Shown: positions 35,384 to 44,218, counted from the stretch's first letter. The stretch is DNA of 64,000 nucleotides from G963691835 sp963691835 (GCA_963691835.1 OY829383.1:4898001-4962000); one strand, 5' to 3'. The notes: generated from the sequence alone by a model not told the origin. Numbers and translations are program-made.

Positions 35384-36517
35384 ATGTTGATACGGCACGA
35401 GGGCGCGCGCCTCGGGTTTCAGCCACGTATTCGCCGCTCCGCATTTTTCGAGGCGGCATGGCGGCACGGATGCCGGAACTTCTCGGTCTACAACCGGACC
35501 TACATCACGGGGACGTTCTCGGATCCAGACGCAGAGTACTGGAGCGTCGTGAACGACGTGGCCCTGTGGCCCGCCATGGGGGAGCGGCAGGTCGAGGTTT
35601 CCGGCCCGGATGCGGCGGAGTTCGTTCAACTTCTGACGCCTCGGAACATGGCGAAGTGCGCCGTCGGTCAATGCCGCTACGCGCTGATCACGGCAGAGGA
35701 CGGCGGCATCATCGGCGATCCGATCATCCTGAAACTCGCGGATGACCGGTTCTGGCTGTCCACAAGCGACGTGGACCTGGAGCTTTGGGCGAAGGGCGTT
35801 GCGGTCAACAGCGCGTTGTCGGTTCAAGTCCGCGATGCGGGCGTGGCCGTCCTGCAGGTTCAAGGTCCCAAGTCCCGCCAGCTTCTGGTCGAGATGTTCG
35901 GTACCGTCATTCAGGACCTGGAGTACTACCGGTTCTGCACCGTACCGTTCGAAGGGTCGGAGCTGATCGTCTCCCGGACAGGGTGGAGCGGTGAGCTCGG
36001 CTATGAACTCTATCTCTCGGATGAGAGCGTGGCGGACGCGCTGTTCGATCGCCTTCTGGATGCCGGGCATCCCCACGCGATCCGGTTAGGTGCCGTCTCT
36101 CAGGCCCGCAGGATCGAAGCCGGAATGCTCTCTTGGGGCATCGACGTGACGCCGGAGGAGAACCCTTACGAAGTGGGTCTCGGCCGTCTCGTGGATCTCT
36201 CGATCGAGGCGCCGTTCATCGGCAAGGCAAGTCTGACCCGGCTGAGCACGCAACCCCCGTCCCGGCAGCTTGTCGGCCTGAAGCTTTCGGGTCCTCGGCT
36301 GGCGCCGAACGAGACGGCGTGGCCGCTCTTCGACGACGGACGGATGGTGGGGCAATTGACCAGTCTGGCCTACTCGCCGCGCCTCGAGACCAACATCGGC
36401 CTCGGGATCGTGGATGTCTCATCGAGCCAACCCGGCCATATGCTGGAGGTCGAGACCTGGAACGGCGACGAGCGGGCTGTCGTCAGCGCCCTGCCCCTGA
36501 TGCCCAAGCCCCAGTAG
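35384..36517 (+). CDS. DmdA/GcvT-like folate-dependent aminomethyltransferase-fold protein
   Basis: The 377-residue protein has the GcvT fold and resembles DMSP demethylase DmdA in several places: RIRRSAFFEAAWRHGCRNFSVYNRTYI at the start, VALWPAMGERQVEVSGPDAAEFVQLLTPRNM, the GWSGELGYELYL segment, and RIEAGMLSWGIDVTPEENPYEVGLGRLVDLSI. Such enzymes move a methyl group to tetrahydrofolate. It lies 239 bases after the flavoprotein gene. A substrate from N-methyl compounds such as the sarcosine formed by creatinase is possible. True DmdA function cannot be claimed. Confidence 0.8.
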   Translation: MLIRHEGARLGFQPRIRRSAFFEAAWRHGCRNFSVYNRTYITGTFSDPDAEYWSVVNDVALWPAMGERQVEVSGPDAAEFVQLLTPRNMAKCAVGQCRYALITAEDGGIIGDPIILKLADDRFWLSTSDVDLELWAKGVAVNSALSVQVRDAGVAVLQVQGPKSRQLLVEMFGTVIQDLEYYRFCTVPFEGSELIVSRTGWSGELGYELYLSDESVADALFDRLLDAGHPHAIRLGAVSQARRIEAGMLSWGIDVTPEENPYEVGLGRLVDLSIEAPFIGKASLTRLSTQPPSRQLVGLKLSGPRLAPNETAWPLFDDGRMVGQLTSLAYSPRLETNIGLGIVDVSSSQPGHMLEVETWNGDERAVVSALPLMPKPQ

Positions 36518-36545
36518 CTCAGCCGCCATTTCCGCCCCCAAACGA

Positions 36546-36574
36546 AGAAGCGCCCCGGTGTCTGGGGCGCTTCT
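36546..36574. terminator. Terminator between DmdA-like gene and dctM
   Basis: AGAAGCGCCCC (36546-36556) pairs with GGGGCGCTTCT (36564-36574) around a 7-base loop, between convergent genes. It can serve both. Confidence 0.75.
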
Positions 36575-36597
36575 GTCAGTCACGCGGGCCGGCAGGA

Positions 36598-37941
36598 TCA
36601 ATCCGGCAGGAACACCGATGTGATCTCGGGGAACATCAGCATGATGGCCAGCACCAGGAGCTGGATGCAGATGAACGGCAGGAAGCCCTTGAAGATGTCC
36701 GTGAGCTGGATGTGCGGCGGGGCGACGGACTTCAGGTAGAAGGCGGCCGGCCCGAACGGCGGGCTCAGGAAGCTGACCTGCATGTTCACGCAGAACAGAA
36801 TGCCGAACCAAACCGGGATATGCCTTGGATCGATGCCGCCGAGGAGCCCCATTTCCGCCGGTGCCATCTTGGCCACGATCGGCAGGAAAACCGGCATCGC
36901 CAGCAGAACGATTCCGACCCAGTCCATCAGAGCGCCCATGAACAGGAAGATCGCCATCATCATCAGGATGACGCCCATCGCCGGCAACTCCAGCCCGAGG
37001 ATCGAATTGGCAACGAAGGTGGGTCCTCCCGCCACCGAGTAGGCACCAGCGAGGGTCGTCGCCCCGAAGGTCACCCAGATGATCGTCCCGGTGGACCGCA
37101 GGGTTCGCTGAAGGGATTCGAGGAAGAGCTGAACCGAAAACTCCCCCCGCGCCCAAATCAGCAGCAGCGTGCCGACGCAGCCGATCGCCGCCGCTTCCGT
37201 GATTCCGGTGATGCCGCCGTAGATCGAGCCGAGGATGGCGGTGACCAGCATCACCGGCGGCAACAGCCCCTTCAACGCGCGGATCTTGTCCATGAACTCG
37301 ACTTCCCGCTCGTGCTGCGGCAGCGGTGCCAGGGCCGGGTTCAGGCGTGTCCGAACCATGATGTAGATGATGTAGAAACCGCCGAGCATCAGACCCGGGA
37401 TGATCGCCGCCTTGAAGAGCGCGTGGATCGAGGTCTCCGTCACAACGCCGTAGATGATCAGCACGATCGACGGTGGGATCATCGTCCCCAGCGAGCCGGA
37501 AGCGCAGATTGTGCCGATGGCGAGGTTCTGATCGTAGCCGAGCCGCAGCATCTGGGGCAGCGCGATGAGCCCCAGCAGGACGACTTCGCCGCCGATGATC
37601 CCGGACATCGCCGCCATGATGATGGCCATGATGGCCGTGACGATGGCGATACCGCCGCGCGTCTTCGATAACCAGACATTCAGCGCGCTATACATGTCGT
37701 TTGCGATGTTGCTCCGCTCCAACAGCATCGCCATGAAGATGAAGAGCGGGACGGCCAGCAGCGCATGCTCGATCGTGATGTCGTACATCCTTTGACCAAG
37801 GATGAAGAACCCGCGCTCGCCGAACTTCCAATACGCGACACAGACGCCGAGAAAGCCGGAGGCCAGACCGAGCGGCACACCCACCGCCAACAGAACGACA
37901 ATGCCGACAAGGAGCAGGAGGGAGACTTCAGCGATTCCCAT
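36598..37941 (-). CDS. dctM: TRAP transporter large permease (DctM), third system
   Basis: The 447-residue membrane protein is slightly longer than the other two in this window. It has VPLFIFMAMLLERSNIANDMYSALNVWLSKTRGGIAI, a GIIGGEVVLLGLIALPQMLRLGYDQNLAIGTICASGSLGTMIPPSIVLIIYG segment and a QVSFLSPPFGPAAFYLKSVAPP end. This layout matches the mannitol/chloroaromatic-type TRAP subgroup. It lies 10 bases after dctQ. Confidence 0.92.
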   Translation of the reverse strand: MGIAEVSLLLLVGIVVLLAVGVPLGLASGFLGVCVAYWKFGERGFFILGQRMYDITIEHALLAVPLFIFMAMLLERSNIANDMYSALNVWLSKTRGGIAIVTAIMAIIMAAMSGIIGGEVVLLGLIALPQMLRLGYDQNLAIGTICASGSLGTMIPPSIVLIIYGVVTETSIHALFKAAIIPGLMLGGFYIIYIMVRTRLNPALAPLPQHEREVEFMDKIRALKGLLPPVMLVTAILGSIYGGITGITEAAAIGCVGTLLLIWARGEFSVQLFLESLQRTLRSTGTIIWVTFGATTLAGAYSVAGGPTFVANSILGLELPAMGVILMMMAIFLFMGALMDWVGIVLLAMPVFLPIVAKMAPAEMGLLGGIDPRHIPVWFGILFCVNMQVSFLSPPFGPAAFYLKSVAPPHIQLTDIFKGFLPFICIQLLVLAIMLMFPEITSVFLPD

Positions 37942-37951
37942 GATGATGCTC

Positions 37952-38602
37952 CTAAAGGTCGTCTGTTGGGTCGTGCGTTTCCTTGGGCCGGTTCCAATCG
38001 ACGATCAGGTTGTTGATCGTCTGAACCGCGAGCCAAGCGCACGCGACAAGAATGAGGGGTTTCATAATGGCCGGGATCGGCGGGTTCCACGCCGACCCGT
38101 AAAGCTCCCAGGTGACGAGTTTGGTCCAGGCGTTCTTGGCGTACCCAACGATCACCGCGTAGCAGAAGATCAGGATACAGAGCGCTGAGAACGCATCGCA
38201 GATCCGCTGCACCGGGCGGGAGACCATGTCGTAGACGATGACGACCCGGATGTGGCTCCGCTGCTGCATCGCGTAAATGCCCGCCAGCAGGAAGATGACC
38301 CCGCCGAGCCACCTGGACAGCTCTTCAACCCAAAGCGTCGGTTTGCCGAAGACGTAACGGAGCACGACTTCGTAGAACATGATCCCGACAATAAAGGCTA
38401 CGACGAACATCAGGATCGACGCCATGTAGAGCGTGCACCGGTCGATAAAGGTGACCCTGTACCCCTCGTCGCCATCCTTCTGGTGGATGGTCCGCGCCAA
38501 CATCGGAACCAGCTTCGGGGAGATGAATACAAACCAAAGCAGAGCTCCGAGCGTCAGCCCGCCGACCCACATATACGTTGCTGTCGTGAACTTATCTTCC
38601 AT
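37952..38602 (-). CDS. dctQ: TRAP transporter small permease (DctQ), third system
   Basis: The 216-residue protein has four main helices and the DctQ pattern TLWVEELSRWLGGVIFLLAGIYAMQQRSHIRVVIVYD. I start at ATG 38602 because GGGGGA lies seven bases upstream; a longer frame to 38683 would run into the hairpin after dctP. It is longer than typical DctQ because of an N-terminal helix and loop. Confidence 0.88.
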   Translation of the reverse strand: MEDKFTTATYMWVGGLTLGALLWFVFISPKLVPMLARTIHQKDGDEGYRVTFIDRCTLYMASILMFVVAFIVGIMFYEVVLRYVFGKPTLWVEELSRWLGGVIFLLAGIYAMQQRSHIRVVIVYDMVSRPVQRICDAFSALCILIFCYAVIVGYAKNAWTKLVTWELYGSAWNPPIPAIMKPLILVACAWLAVQTINNLIVDWNRPKETHDPTDDL

Positions 38603-38649
38603 CGTCGTTCCCCCCTGACGCCGACGGCCGTGCCCGATGGGCAAACGAT

Positions 38650-38681
38650 GGCGGCGGGGGCCGGTCCAGAGCCCCGCCGCC
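38650..38681 (-). terminator. Stem-loop between dctP and dctQ, third TRAP system
   Basis: GGCGGCGGGG (38650-38659) pairs with CCCCGCCGCC (38672-38681), 15 bases after the binding-protein stop. No T-run follows. Confidence 0.65.
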
Positions 38682-38696
38682 ACGCATGATCAAGAC

Positions 38697-39713
38697 CTAC
38701 TGAAGGAGGCCGATCCGCTTCATGAAGTCGACATGGCTGTCGACAAGGCTGCGCGCCTCAGGGGTCTTGTCGCCCCACTCTTGCCACTTCGCCTGCGCGG
38801 CCGTCCGGAAGGCTTCGCGGTCCGCAGCCGACCAGTCGTAAAGCGTGACGCCGGCACCGGACAGTTCGGCCGCCGTCTCACCCATCGAGACCTGGAAGCT
38901 GAGCGAATTCTGGAACGACAGCTTCTGCATCGCGACTTCCAGGATCCGCTTCAGATCCGCCGGGAGGCTGTCGTAGACGTCCTTATTCACCGCGAGGTGG
39001 TCGGACGGCATCGAGTGGAAGCCGGGATAGGTGGCGTGCTTCACGAGATCGTAGATGCCGAGAGACTTGTTGGTGGTGATGTTGGACGCATCCGCGCCGT
39101 CGATGATCTTGGTCTCGAGCGCAGTGAAGACCTCGCCGAAGTCCATGACGATCGGGGTCGCCCCCATCTCTGCGAAGATCTCCGTCTCGAGACCCGGCGG
39201 GGAGCGGAACTTCCAGTCCTTCAGGTCGGCCGGACCCGCCAGCGGGCGCGAGGAAGACATGGTCTCCTGACCGGGAATCCACCAGCCGATCAATTGCATG
39301 CCGTACTTGTTGTAGATCGCCTGTGCCTTCTCAAGGCCGCCGCCGTAATACAGCCAGGAATACTGTTCCCAAGGCGTGTTGTAGCCGCCCATGACGTCGC
39401 CAAGAAACTGGAAGGCCGGGTTCTTGCCGGTCTGGTAGCCGCCGCCGGTCATGTCACCGTCTAGGATGCCGTTTGCCGCAGCGTCGAAGGTCTCCGTCGA
39501 TTTGACGATCGACGAGGAATAGAACATCTCGATCTTGAGGCGGCCGCCGGACATTACGTCGACGTCATCCGCGAACTGGGCCGCGTTCTGACCATTCAGC
39601 GACTCAGCGCTGAAGTGGGTCTGAACCCGGAGTGTAAAATCCTGGGCCGCGACCGCACCGGCCGTCCCGAGAGTGAGCGCGGCTACACAAGCCGCATATT
39701 TGACGAGCTTCAT
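38697..39713 (-). CDS. dctP: TRAP transporter substrate-binding protein (DctP), third system
   Basis: The 338-residue protein has a signal peptide (MKLVKYAACVAALTLGTAGA start, cleavage near residue 23). The fold continues with WKFRSPPGLETEIFAEMGATPIVMDFGEVFTALETKIIDGADAS, in which Arg and the Gly-Ala-Asp segment contact the ligand, and PGFHSMPSDHLAVN, seen in the FcbT1-type subgroup. I start at ATG 39713, since GGGAGG is six bases upstream of it; ATG 39719 is too close to that site. A 246-base gap separates it from the flavoprotein gene upstream. Confidence 0.88.
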   Translation of the reverse strand: MKLVKYAACVAALTLGTAGAVAAQDFTLRVQTHFSAESLNGQNAAQFADDVDVMSGGRLKIEMFYSSSIVKSTETFDAAANGILDGDMTGGGYQTGKNPAFQFLGDVMGGYNTPWEQYSWLYYGGGLEKAQAIYNKYGMQLIGWWIPGQETMSSSRPLAGPADLKDWKFRSPPGLETEIFAEMGATPIVMDFGEVFTALETKIIDGADASNITTNKSLGIYDLVKHATYPGFHSMPSDHLAVNKDVYDSLPADLKRILEVAMQKLSFQNSLSFQVSMGETAAELSGAGVTLYDWSAADREAFRTAAQAKWQEWGDKTPEARSLVDSHVDFMKRIGLLQ

Positions 39714-39959
39714 TTCCATCCTCCCTATGATCACGCTACCGGTGCGTTCGTGTTCCGGCTTTCGCGCGTCGTGCCAATCCATGCACTATAGTTATGCTAA
39801 CGCTCTTGATTTGATGGGCGCAATAACCCCAATCGCTGCAGGATGGTCCGAGTGTGTTTCCAGTTTTCCTTTGATTGAAGGCAACTGACGCCCCATCACC
39901 CAGCATCACCGCAGCCATGGGTACGTAAAGACACCTACGCATAGGCAATGAAGAGCGCA

Positions 39960-41171
39960 CTACGCCCGAAGGAGGCTCTTCAAGTCAGACGATGGGTCGG
40001 CGAGAACTTCGGCGGACGGCGAGATCCCGGCACCGATCAGGCGGCGCGCCAGCGCATATGTCTTCGGCTCATTGATGACCTCAACGGCAACAAGCCCATC
40101 CGGCCCGAATGACCAGAAAGACTCCGCACCCGGCTTCTGACCAGGCCGTTGAACGACCGAGGCATCGGCAGGACTCAATCCAACGATCTGAATCATGTCG
40201 TCGAACTGTTGAGACCAGAACGTCGGCACCGGATCGTAGATCTTCTCCGCCCCCAAAATGTTCTCGGCGACCGTTTCAGCCTGATCGATGGCATTCTGAA
40301 CGCTCTCCAGGCGAATACGGTTGCCCCGATATGGGAACGACGCGCAATCGCCCGCCGCCCAAATGCCGGGGACGGATGTTCGCCCGTGGTCGTCTGTGTG
40401 GATCCCGTTCTCAATCGCGAGTCCTGCTTTCTCCGCCAGATCGACCACGGGCTCGGCCCCAATCCCGACCACCACCAGATCCGCGTCAATCCTGCGGCCG
40501 TCTGAGAGTATGGCCCCGGTTGCGGCAACTTCCCCCGTCACCTCCGCGAGGGCCGCTCCCTCCAGCATCTCGACCCCACGCTCGGTATGCCGGGACCGCA
40601 CGGATGCTGACAGTGCCGGTGTCGCGACCCGCGCCAGAACCCGGGGTGCGGCCTCCAGAACCGTGACGGATAGCCCCCTGTCCATGGCCGTCGCCGCCAA
40701 CTCCAAGCCAATGTATCCGCCGCCAACAATCAGGATCTTTCTGCCCGGCGTCAGCTCAGTGCGAAGATGGACCGCGTCATCGACGCTTCTGAGCGTATAG
40801 AGTCCGGACCGCCCGCCCGTCAGCGCCGGTGGCAATTGACGCGCCGACACGCCCGTCGCCAGAACAAGATGATCGTAGGCAATGGTTTCATCCCCAGCCG
40901 ACACCGTCTTCGCCGAGGGGGCTATGGCATCGACCCAACAACCGAGGCTGACCTCGATCCCCTGCCCCTCATAGAACGTTTCCCGATAGATCGCGTCGTG
41001 CTCGGCGCCGTCTTCGGCCAGCAGAAACTTCTTCGATAGGGGCGGCCGATGGTAGGGAAGCGAGGTTTCCCCGCACAGGAGACGGATGTCCCCGTCGAAC
41101 TTCAACGACCGGAGTTTCCGAGCAAGAGACGCAGCCGCCTGCCCGCCTCCAACGACGACCACCCGGCTCAT
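39960..41171 (-). CDS. FAD-dependent ferredoxin reductase-type oxidoreductase
   Basis: The 403-residue flavoprotein resembles putidaredoxin and rhodocoxin reductases. It has the FAD motif VVVGGGQAAASLARKLR, LPYHRPPLSKKFLL, VLATGVSARQLP, the NAD motif IVGGGYIGLELAA and WAAGDCASFPY, plus a C-terminal domain with VPTFWSQQFDDMIQIVG. It moves electrons from NADH to a ferredoxin. No ferredoxin, P450 or Rieske oxygenase gene is visible near it. It overlaps the PanB-like gene by four bases, so they are co-translated. Confidence 0.88.
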   Translation of the reverse strand: MSRVVVVGGGQAAASLARKLRSLKFDGDIRLLCGETSLPYHRPPLSKKFLLAEDGAEHDAIYRETFYEGQGIEVSLGCWVDAIAPSAKTVSAGDETIAYDHLVLATGVSARQLPPALTGGRSGLYTLRSVDDAVHLRTELTPGRKILIVGGGYIGLELAATAMDRGLSVTVLEAAPRVLARVATPALSASVRSRHTERGVEMLEGAALAEVTGEVAATGAILSDGRRIDADLVVVGIGAEPVVDLAEKAGLAIENGIHTDDHGRTSVPGIWAAGDCASFPYRGNRIRLESVQNAIDQAETVAENILGAEKIYDPVPTFWSQQFDDMIQIVGLSPADASVVQRPGQKPGAESFWSFGPDGLVAVEVINEPKTYALARRLIGAGISPSAEVLADPSSDLKSLLRA

Positions 41172-42001
41172 GGTTTGCCTCCTTCGGACGGAAGGGCGGA
41201 AAGGAACGCCTCGAACCCGGCGTCGTCGATCCGTGCCACTTCCCCGGACGCGGGAAAACCACCCTCGTTCACCGCGTCACGAAACGCGGACAGGGCGGCG
41301 CGTCGCTCCTTCCGCATCTGCGCTTCAAGTCTATACAAACTGCCGAACGCCCTTGCATGGCGCGGCCGGTCCGGTTGCTCCCCGCAGATGTCGTTCTGGA
41401 AGAGATAAATCACGTCGCCGCCGCCGCCGGAGCCCAGCGACATGGTGACAAGCTTGGTCCGTCTGCTGATCTCCGCCATCACGCGGTCCGGGATGACCTC
41501 CGCCTCGACAGAGAAAGCGCCAGCGTCTTCCATGCGCTGAAACGCCTGCCAAAGCGAAAGTGCCTCTTCTCCGGTGCGACCAATCGCCCGGAGACCGCCA
41601 TGCCATCCGGACTTTCTCGGGACCAGCCCGAGATGACACATCACGGGGATGTCTTCGCGTGCCAGCATCTCCACGATATCAGGCCCCCGTGCGGTGTAGA
41701 TGGAGTCAGCGCCGTCCTTCATCGCCTTGAAGGCCGCGTTCAGTACATCCGTCGCGGTCGGGTAGTCCGGCAAAGCGATCGCCGCGGTGAAGAACAACTC
41801 CGGCGCCCCGTCCCGTACCGTCGAGGTGTTCTGGGCGTTACCCATGATCAGGTCGATACCGGCATCCGCTGCGGCCGCCGCCTCTTCAGCCGTATTCGCC
41901 GTCGTCTGGGTCAGCTTTCGCTTGCCTTTCAACGCGCGGAGATCCGCAGCGGTATAGTTCCGGCGCGCAGGTTTGGCATCCCAGGTGTAGATGCGTTTCA
42001 T
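41168..42001 (-). CDS. PanB-like (ketopantoate hydroxymethyltransferase superfamily) protein
   Basis: The 277-residue protein has a TIM-barrel pattern close to PanB: AGIDLIMGNAQ, MKDGADSIYTARGPDIVEMLAREDIPVMCHLGLVPRKSGWHGGLRAIGRTGEEALSLW, then DAGAFSVEAEVIPDRVMAEISRRTKLVTMSLGSGGGGDVIYLFQNDICG. The HLGLVP and VEAEVIP segments match the PanB active site (HIGLTPQ and EVVP in true PanB). The N-terminal KITVLTAYD-type signature of biosynthetic PanB is not present, and the setting beside a flavoprotein and a TRAP operon suggests a catabolic aldol-type reaction. Confidence 0.75.
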   Translation of the reverse strand: MKRIYTWDAKPARRNYTAADLRALKGKRKLTQTTANTAEEAAAAADAGIDLIMGNAQNTSTVRDGAPELFFTAAIALPDYPTATDVLNAAFKAMKDGADSIYTARGPDIVEMLAREDIPVMCHLGLVPRKSGWHGGLRAIGRTGEEALSLWQAFQRMEDAGAFSVEAEVIPDRVMAEISRRTKLVTMSLGSGGGGDVIYLFQNDICGEQPDRPRHARAFGSLYRLEAQMRKERRAALSAFRDAVNEGGFPASGEVARIDDAGFEAFLSALPSEGGKP

Positions 42002-42191
42002 CGTTCGACCGTTATCGATGTGACCGTTCCACGGCTTGATCTTAACGCCGCGATCCCAGGAAGCGAGCCAAATCCGTTGCGGTTGACGACCCGATAACGC
42101 CTATGCATCAACCAGTTAGCCACAGCCCGGAACAACATCTCCAGCGAATGCGATGCGGATCACATGTCCGCCCCCGCCCAGGCTATGTTTT

Positions 42192-43019
42192 CTAAGCCTT
42201 ATTCTTAAGCACTCGCAGAACACGATCGCGATTTTCCCGGAGCCACTCGACGTAACCGACGGATTGGATCTCTTGGCCTGGACCTTCCGTAACGTGAATG
42301 ACCGGTTGAGACGCTAAGTATGTACCCCTCGCCGCATTTTCCTCCCACTGTATCAAAAGGTCGGCCCGCCCATCGCCGGTCCAGTCGGCCCGCCCCAGAT
42401 ACCGCCCGTACCGATACCAGGAATCTCGGCCTTCATTGCGGAACGTGATCGAAATCTCTTCATCTTCCAGCGTTGAGAGCGGTCGTTCATCCTCATCGAA
42501 GCCATTGGCCATCTGCATTAAAGAGACAGGTTCCTTGATGTCGTTCCAATGATTTCCGCTCCGAAGAGGGTGATGGCGCCAATCCAAGCGCTCCCAAACC
42601 GCGGCCATAGGGGATTGCTCGGGGAAGTCATCTCTTTCGTAGGGCGCAGCCAGCATTTTAAGAACCCAAAGCACACAAGGGTTGCGCAACCAATGATCCC
42701 TGTTCTGATCTGCAAACCTTAGTTTTTCTTCGTCTTCTACTGTTTCAGCAAAGGCCCAACAGTCCGGCGGATGAAGGCCGGAGTTCGGAATATCATCGTT
42801 CGAGCCAATAAAGCTCTCCAGTTCCTCCACGAACCTTGGGTTGTCCATCGCACCGGCCGAATGAACCAGTGTCAGCATGATGGCCACAGCGATGACCATC
42901 GCTCCTCGAACGTAACCCCAGACCGCAGTCATCGCCCAATCGGACGCCAATCTCGTATCCACGACGTCATTATCCACGCGTCTAATCTGTCGCTTGGCAG
43001 GGTCTCGGTTAGGAAGCAC
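42192..43019 (-). CDS. Hypothetical exported protein with a DxxGDGxxD motif
   Basis: The frame encodes 275 residues. The likely start is ATG 42932, which gives a signal peptide (WGYVRGAMVIAVAIMLTLVHSAGA, cleavage near residue 28). The mature part is acidic and Trp-rich. ADWTGDGRADLLIQWEE near the C-terminus resembles the calcium-binding loop of FG-GAP/VCBS repeats, but only one copy is present. I recognise no family over the rest. Base composition is less GC-rich than the neighbours, which could reflect transfer. No co-directional neighbour is close. Confidence 0.6.
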   Translation of the reverse strand: MLPNRDPAKRQIRRVDNDVVDTRLASDWAMTAVWGYVRGAMVIAVAIMLTLVHSAGAMDNPRFVEELESFIGSNDDIPNSGLHPPDCWAFAETVEDEEKLRFADQNRDHWLRNPCVLWVLKMLAAPYERDDFPEQSPMAAVWERLDWRHHPLRSGNHWNDIKEPVSLMQMANGFDEDERPLSTLEDEEISITFRNEGRDSWYRYGRYLGRADWTGDGRADLLIQWEENAARGTYLASQPVIHVTEGPGQEIQSVGYVEWLRENRDRVLRVLKNKA

Positions 43020-43144
43020 AGGCGGGTGATATGAATGTTTTTCTATTCATGATTGCAATGATAAACGCGACCCGGTGCCGAGACAAACAAAATCCGTCGC
43101 CGTCTGGATCTTTGGCGGCCGACCCGCCGGGCGCTTCATCCCCC

Positions 43145-44218
43145 CTACTCCGCCGCCATTGCGCTTGGCGCCAGGTGGGCCGGAGACGGGTTCGCACCGG
43201 GCGGCAAAGGGCGTTCGACGAAGTAAGCCGGGTCCCGTTGTTGGCGGAGCATTGCGGGGATCATCTCCCGATAGGCCGCAAGAACACCTTTGTAGGGGGC
43301 CGGACAGTCGGCCTTCATCTCCTCATGCAGGGCGGGCAGCGCGTAGAATGGAACCATCGGGTACATGTGATGCTCCATGTGGTAGTTCATGTTCGAGTAC
43401 ACGAACCGGAAAAATGGGTTCATCAACACCGTTCTGGAGTTGAGCCGATGGTCCGGCACATCCTCCGCCAGCCCGGCATGCTGTGTTGTCGCCAGGAGAT
43501 GGTGCAGCCACGAGCCATAGAAACTCGGCAGGCCCACGAGCATGACCGGCAACCAACTGCCCGACGCAATCGAAATCGTGACCACGCTGCCGAGAACAGT
43601 CAGATGTATCTGGGCAGCCATGAACGCCTTGGGGCGGTCGGCTTTCACCAGGAAATCCCTCTCGTCGGCGGTTAGACGGCCAAGGGCGAGCCGCACCATG
43701 CGCAGCACTTCCGGCCAACCGGCGCGGAGGTAGAGAAGGTTCAGGAGTTGCGAGAACACCGCCGGGGGCCTCGGAAAGGCGATCTCCGGGTCCCGCCCAA
43801 CAACGATGGTGTGCGTGTGATGGCGTGTGTGGCTCCACCGCCATAGATAAGGGTTCTTAAACGCCATGAAGGAGGCAAGCTGGTAGAAGATCTTGTTCAG
43901 CCAGCGTGTCTTGAAGACTGTGCCGTGTGCGCATTCGTGCCAGCGGCTGTCGGCGCATGATCCGTAGAAAATCCCGTAGACGATGGCCGCCGGAAACGCC
44001 CACCACGTTCCCCACGTCAGAACGAGGGCCGCTCCACTGATGCCGAGGAAGCCAAGCCAGAGGCCATAGTTGATCAGCCCCGCCCGGTCGGACCGCGTCA
44101 ACAGCTCCTTCATACGCGCGCGGGGGACCGGCGTGCTGTACCAGTCCCGCGGCGAGAAGGAGACACCCGGCTCGGAACCTGTGAGGCTGTAATCGCGGAT
44201 ATGGATGCTTTGGGTCAT
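43145..44218 (-). CDS. Membrane fatty acid desaturase/hydroxylase family protein
   Basis: The 357-residue protein has membrane helices in two pairs and the di-iron histidine boxes HECAHG, HTRHHTH and NYHMEHHMYP, plus TTQHAG before the last box. These mark the integral membrane desaturase, hydroxylase and ketolase superfamily. It acts at the inner membrane and needs an electron donor, which could be ferredoxin reduced by the flavoprotein at 39960-41171. It is divergent from a LacI gene. The acyl or other substrate is unknown. Confidence 0.88.
   Translation of the reverse strand: MTQSIHIRDYSLTGSEPGVSFSPRDWYSTPVPRARMKELLTRSDRAGLINYGLWLGFLGISGAALVLTWGTWWAFPAAIVYGIFYGSCADSRWHECAHGTVFKTRWLNKIFYQLASFMAFKNPYLWRWSHTRHHTHTIVVGRDPEIAFPRPPAVFSQLLNLLYLRAGWPEVLRMVRLALGRLTADERDFLVKADRPKAFMAAQIHLTVLGSVVTISIASGSWLPVMLVGLPSFYGSWLHHLLATTQHAGLAEDVPDHRLNSRTVLMNPFFRFVYSNMNYHMEHHMYPMVPFYALPALHEEMKADCPAPYKGVLAAYREMIPAMLRQQRDPAYFVERPLPPGANPSPAHLAPSAMAAE

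Noticed and set aside
36133..37671. A 512-codon plus-strand open frame
   Set aside because: It overlaps the DmdA-like gene in another frame and then the DctM gene in antisense, with a composition typical of shadow frames (Asp, His, Arg and Gln rich).
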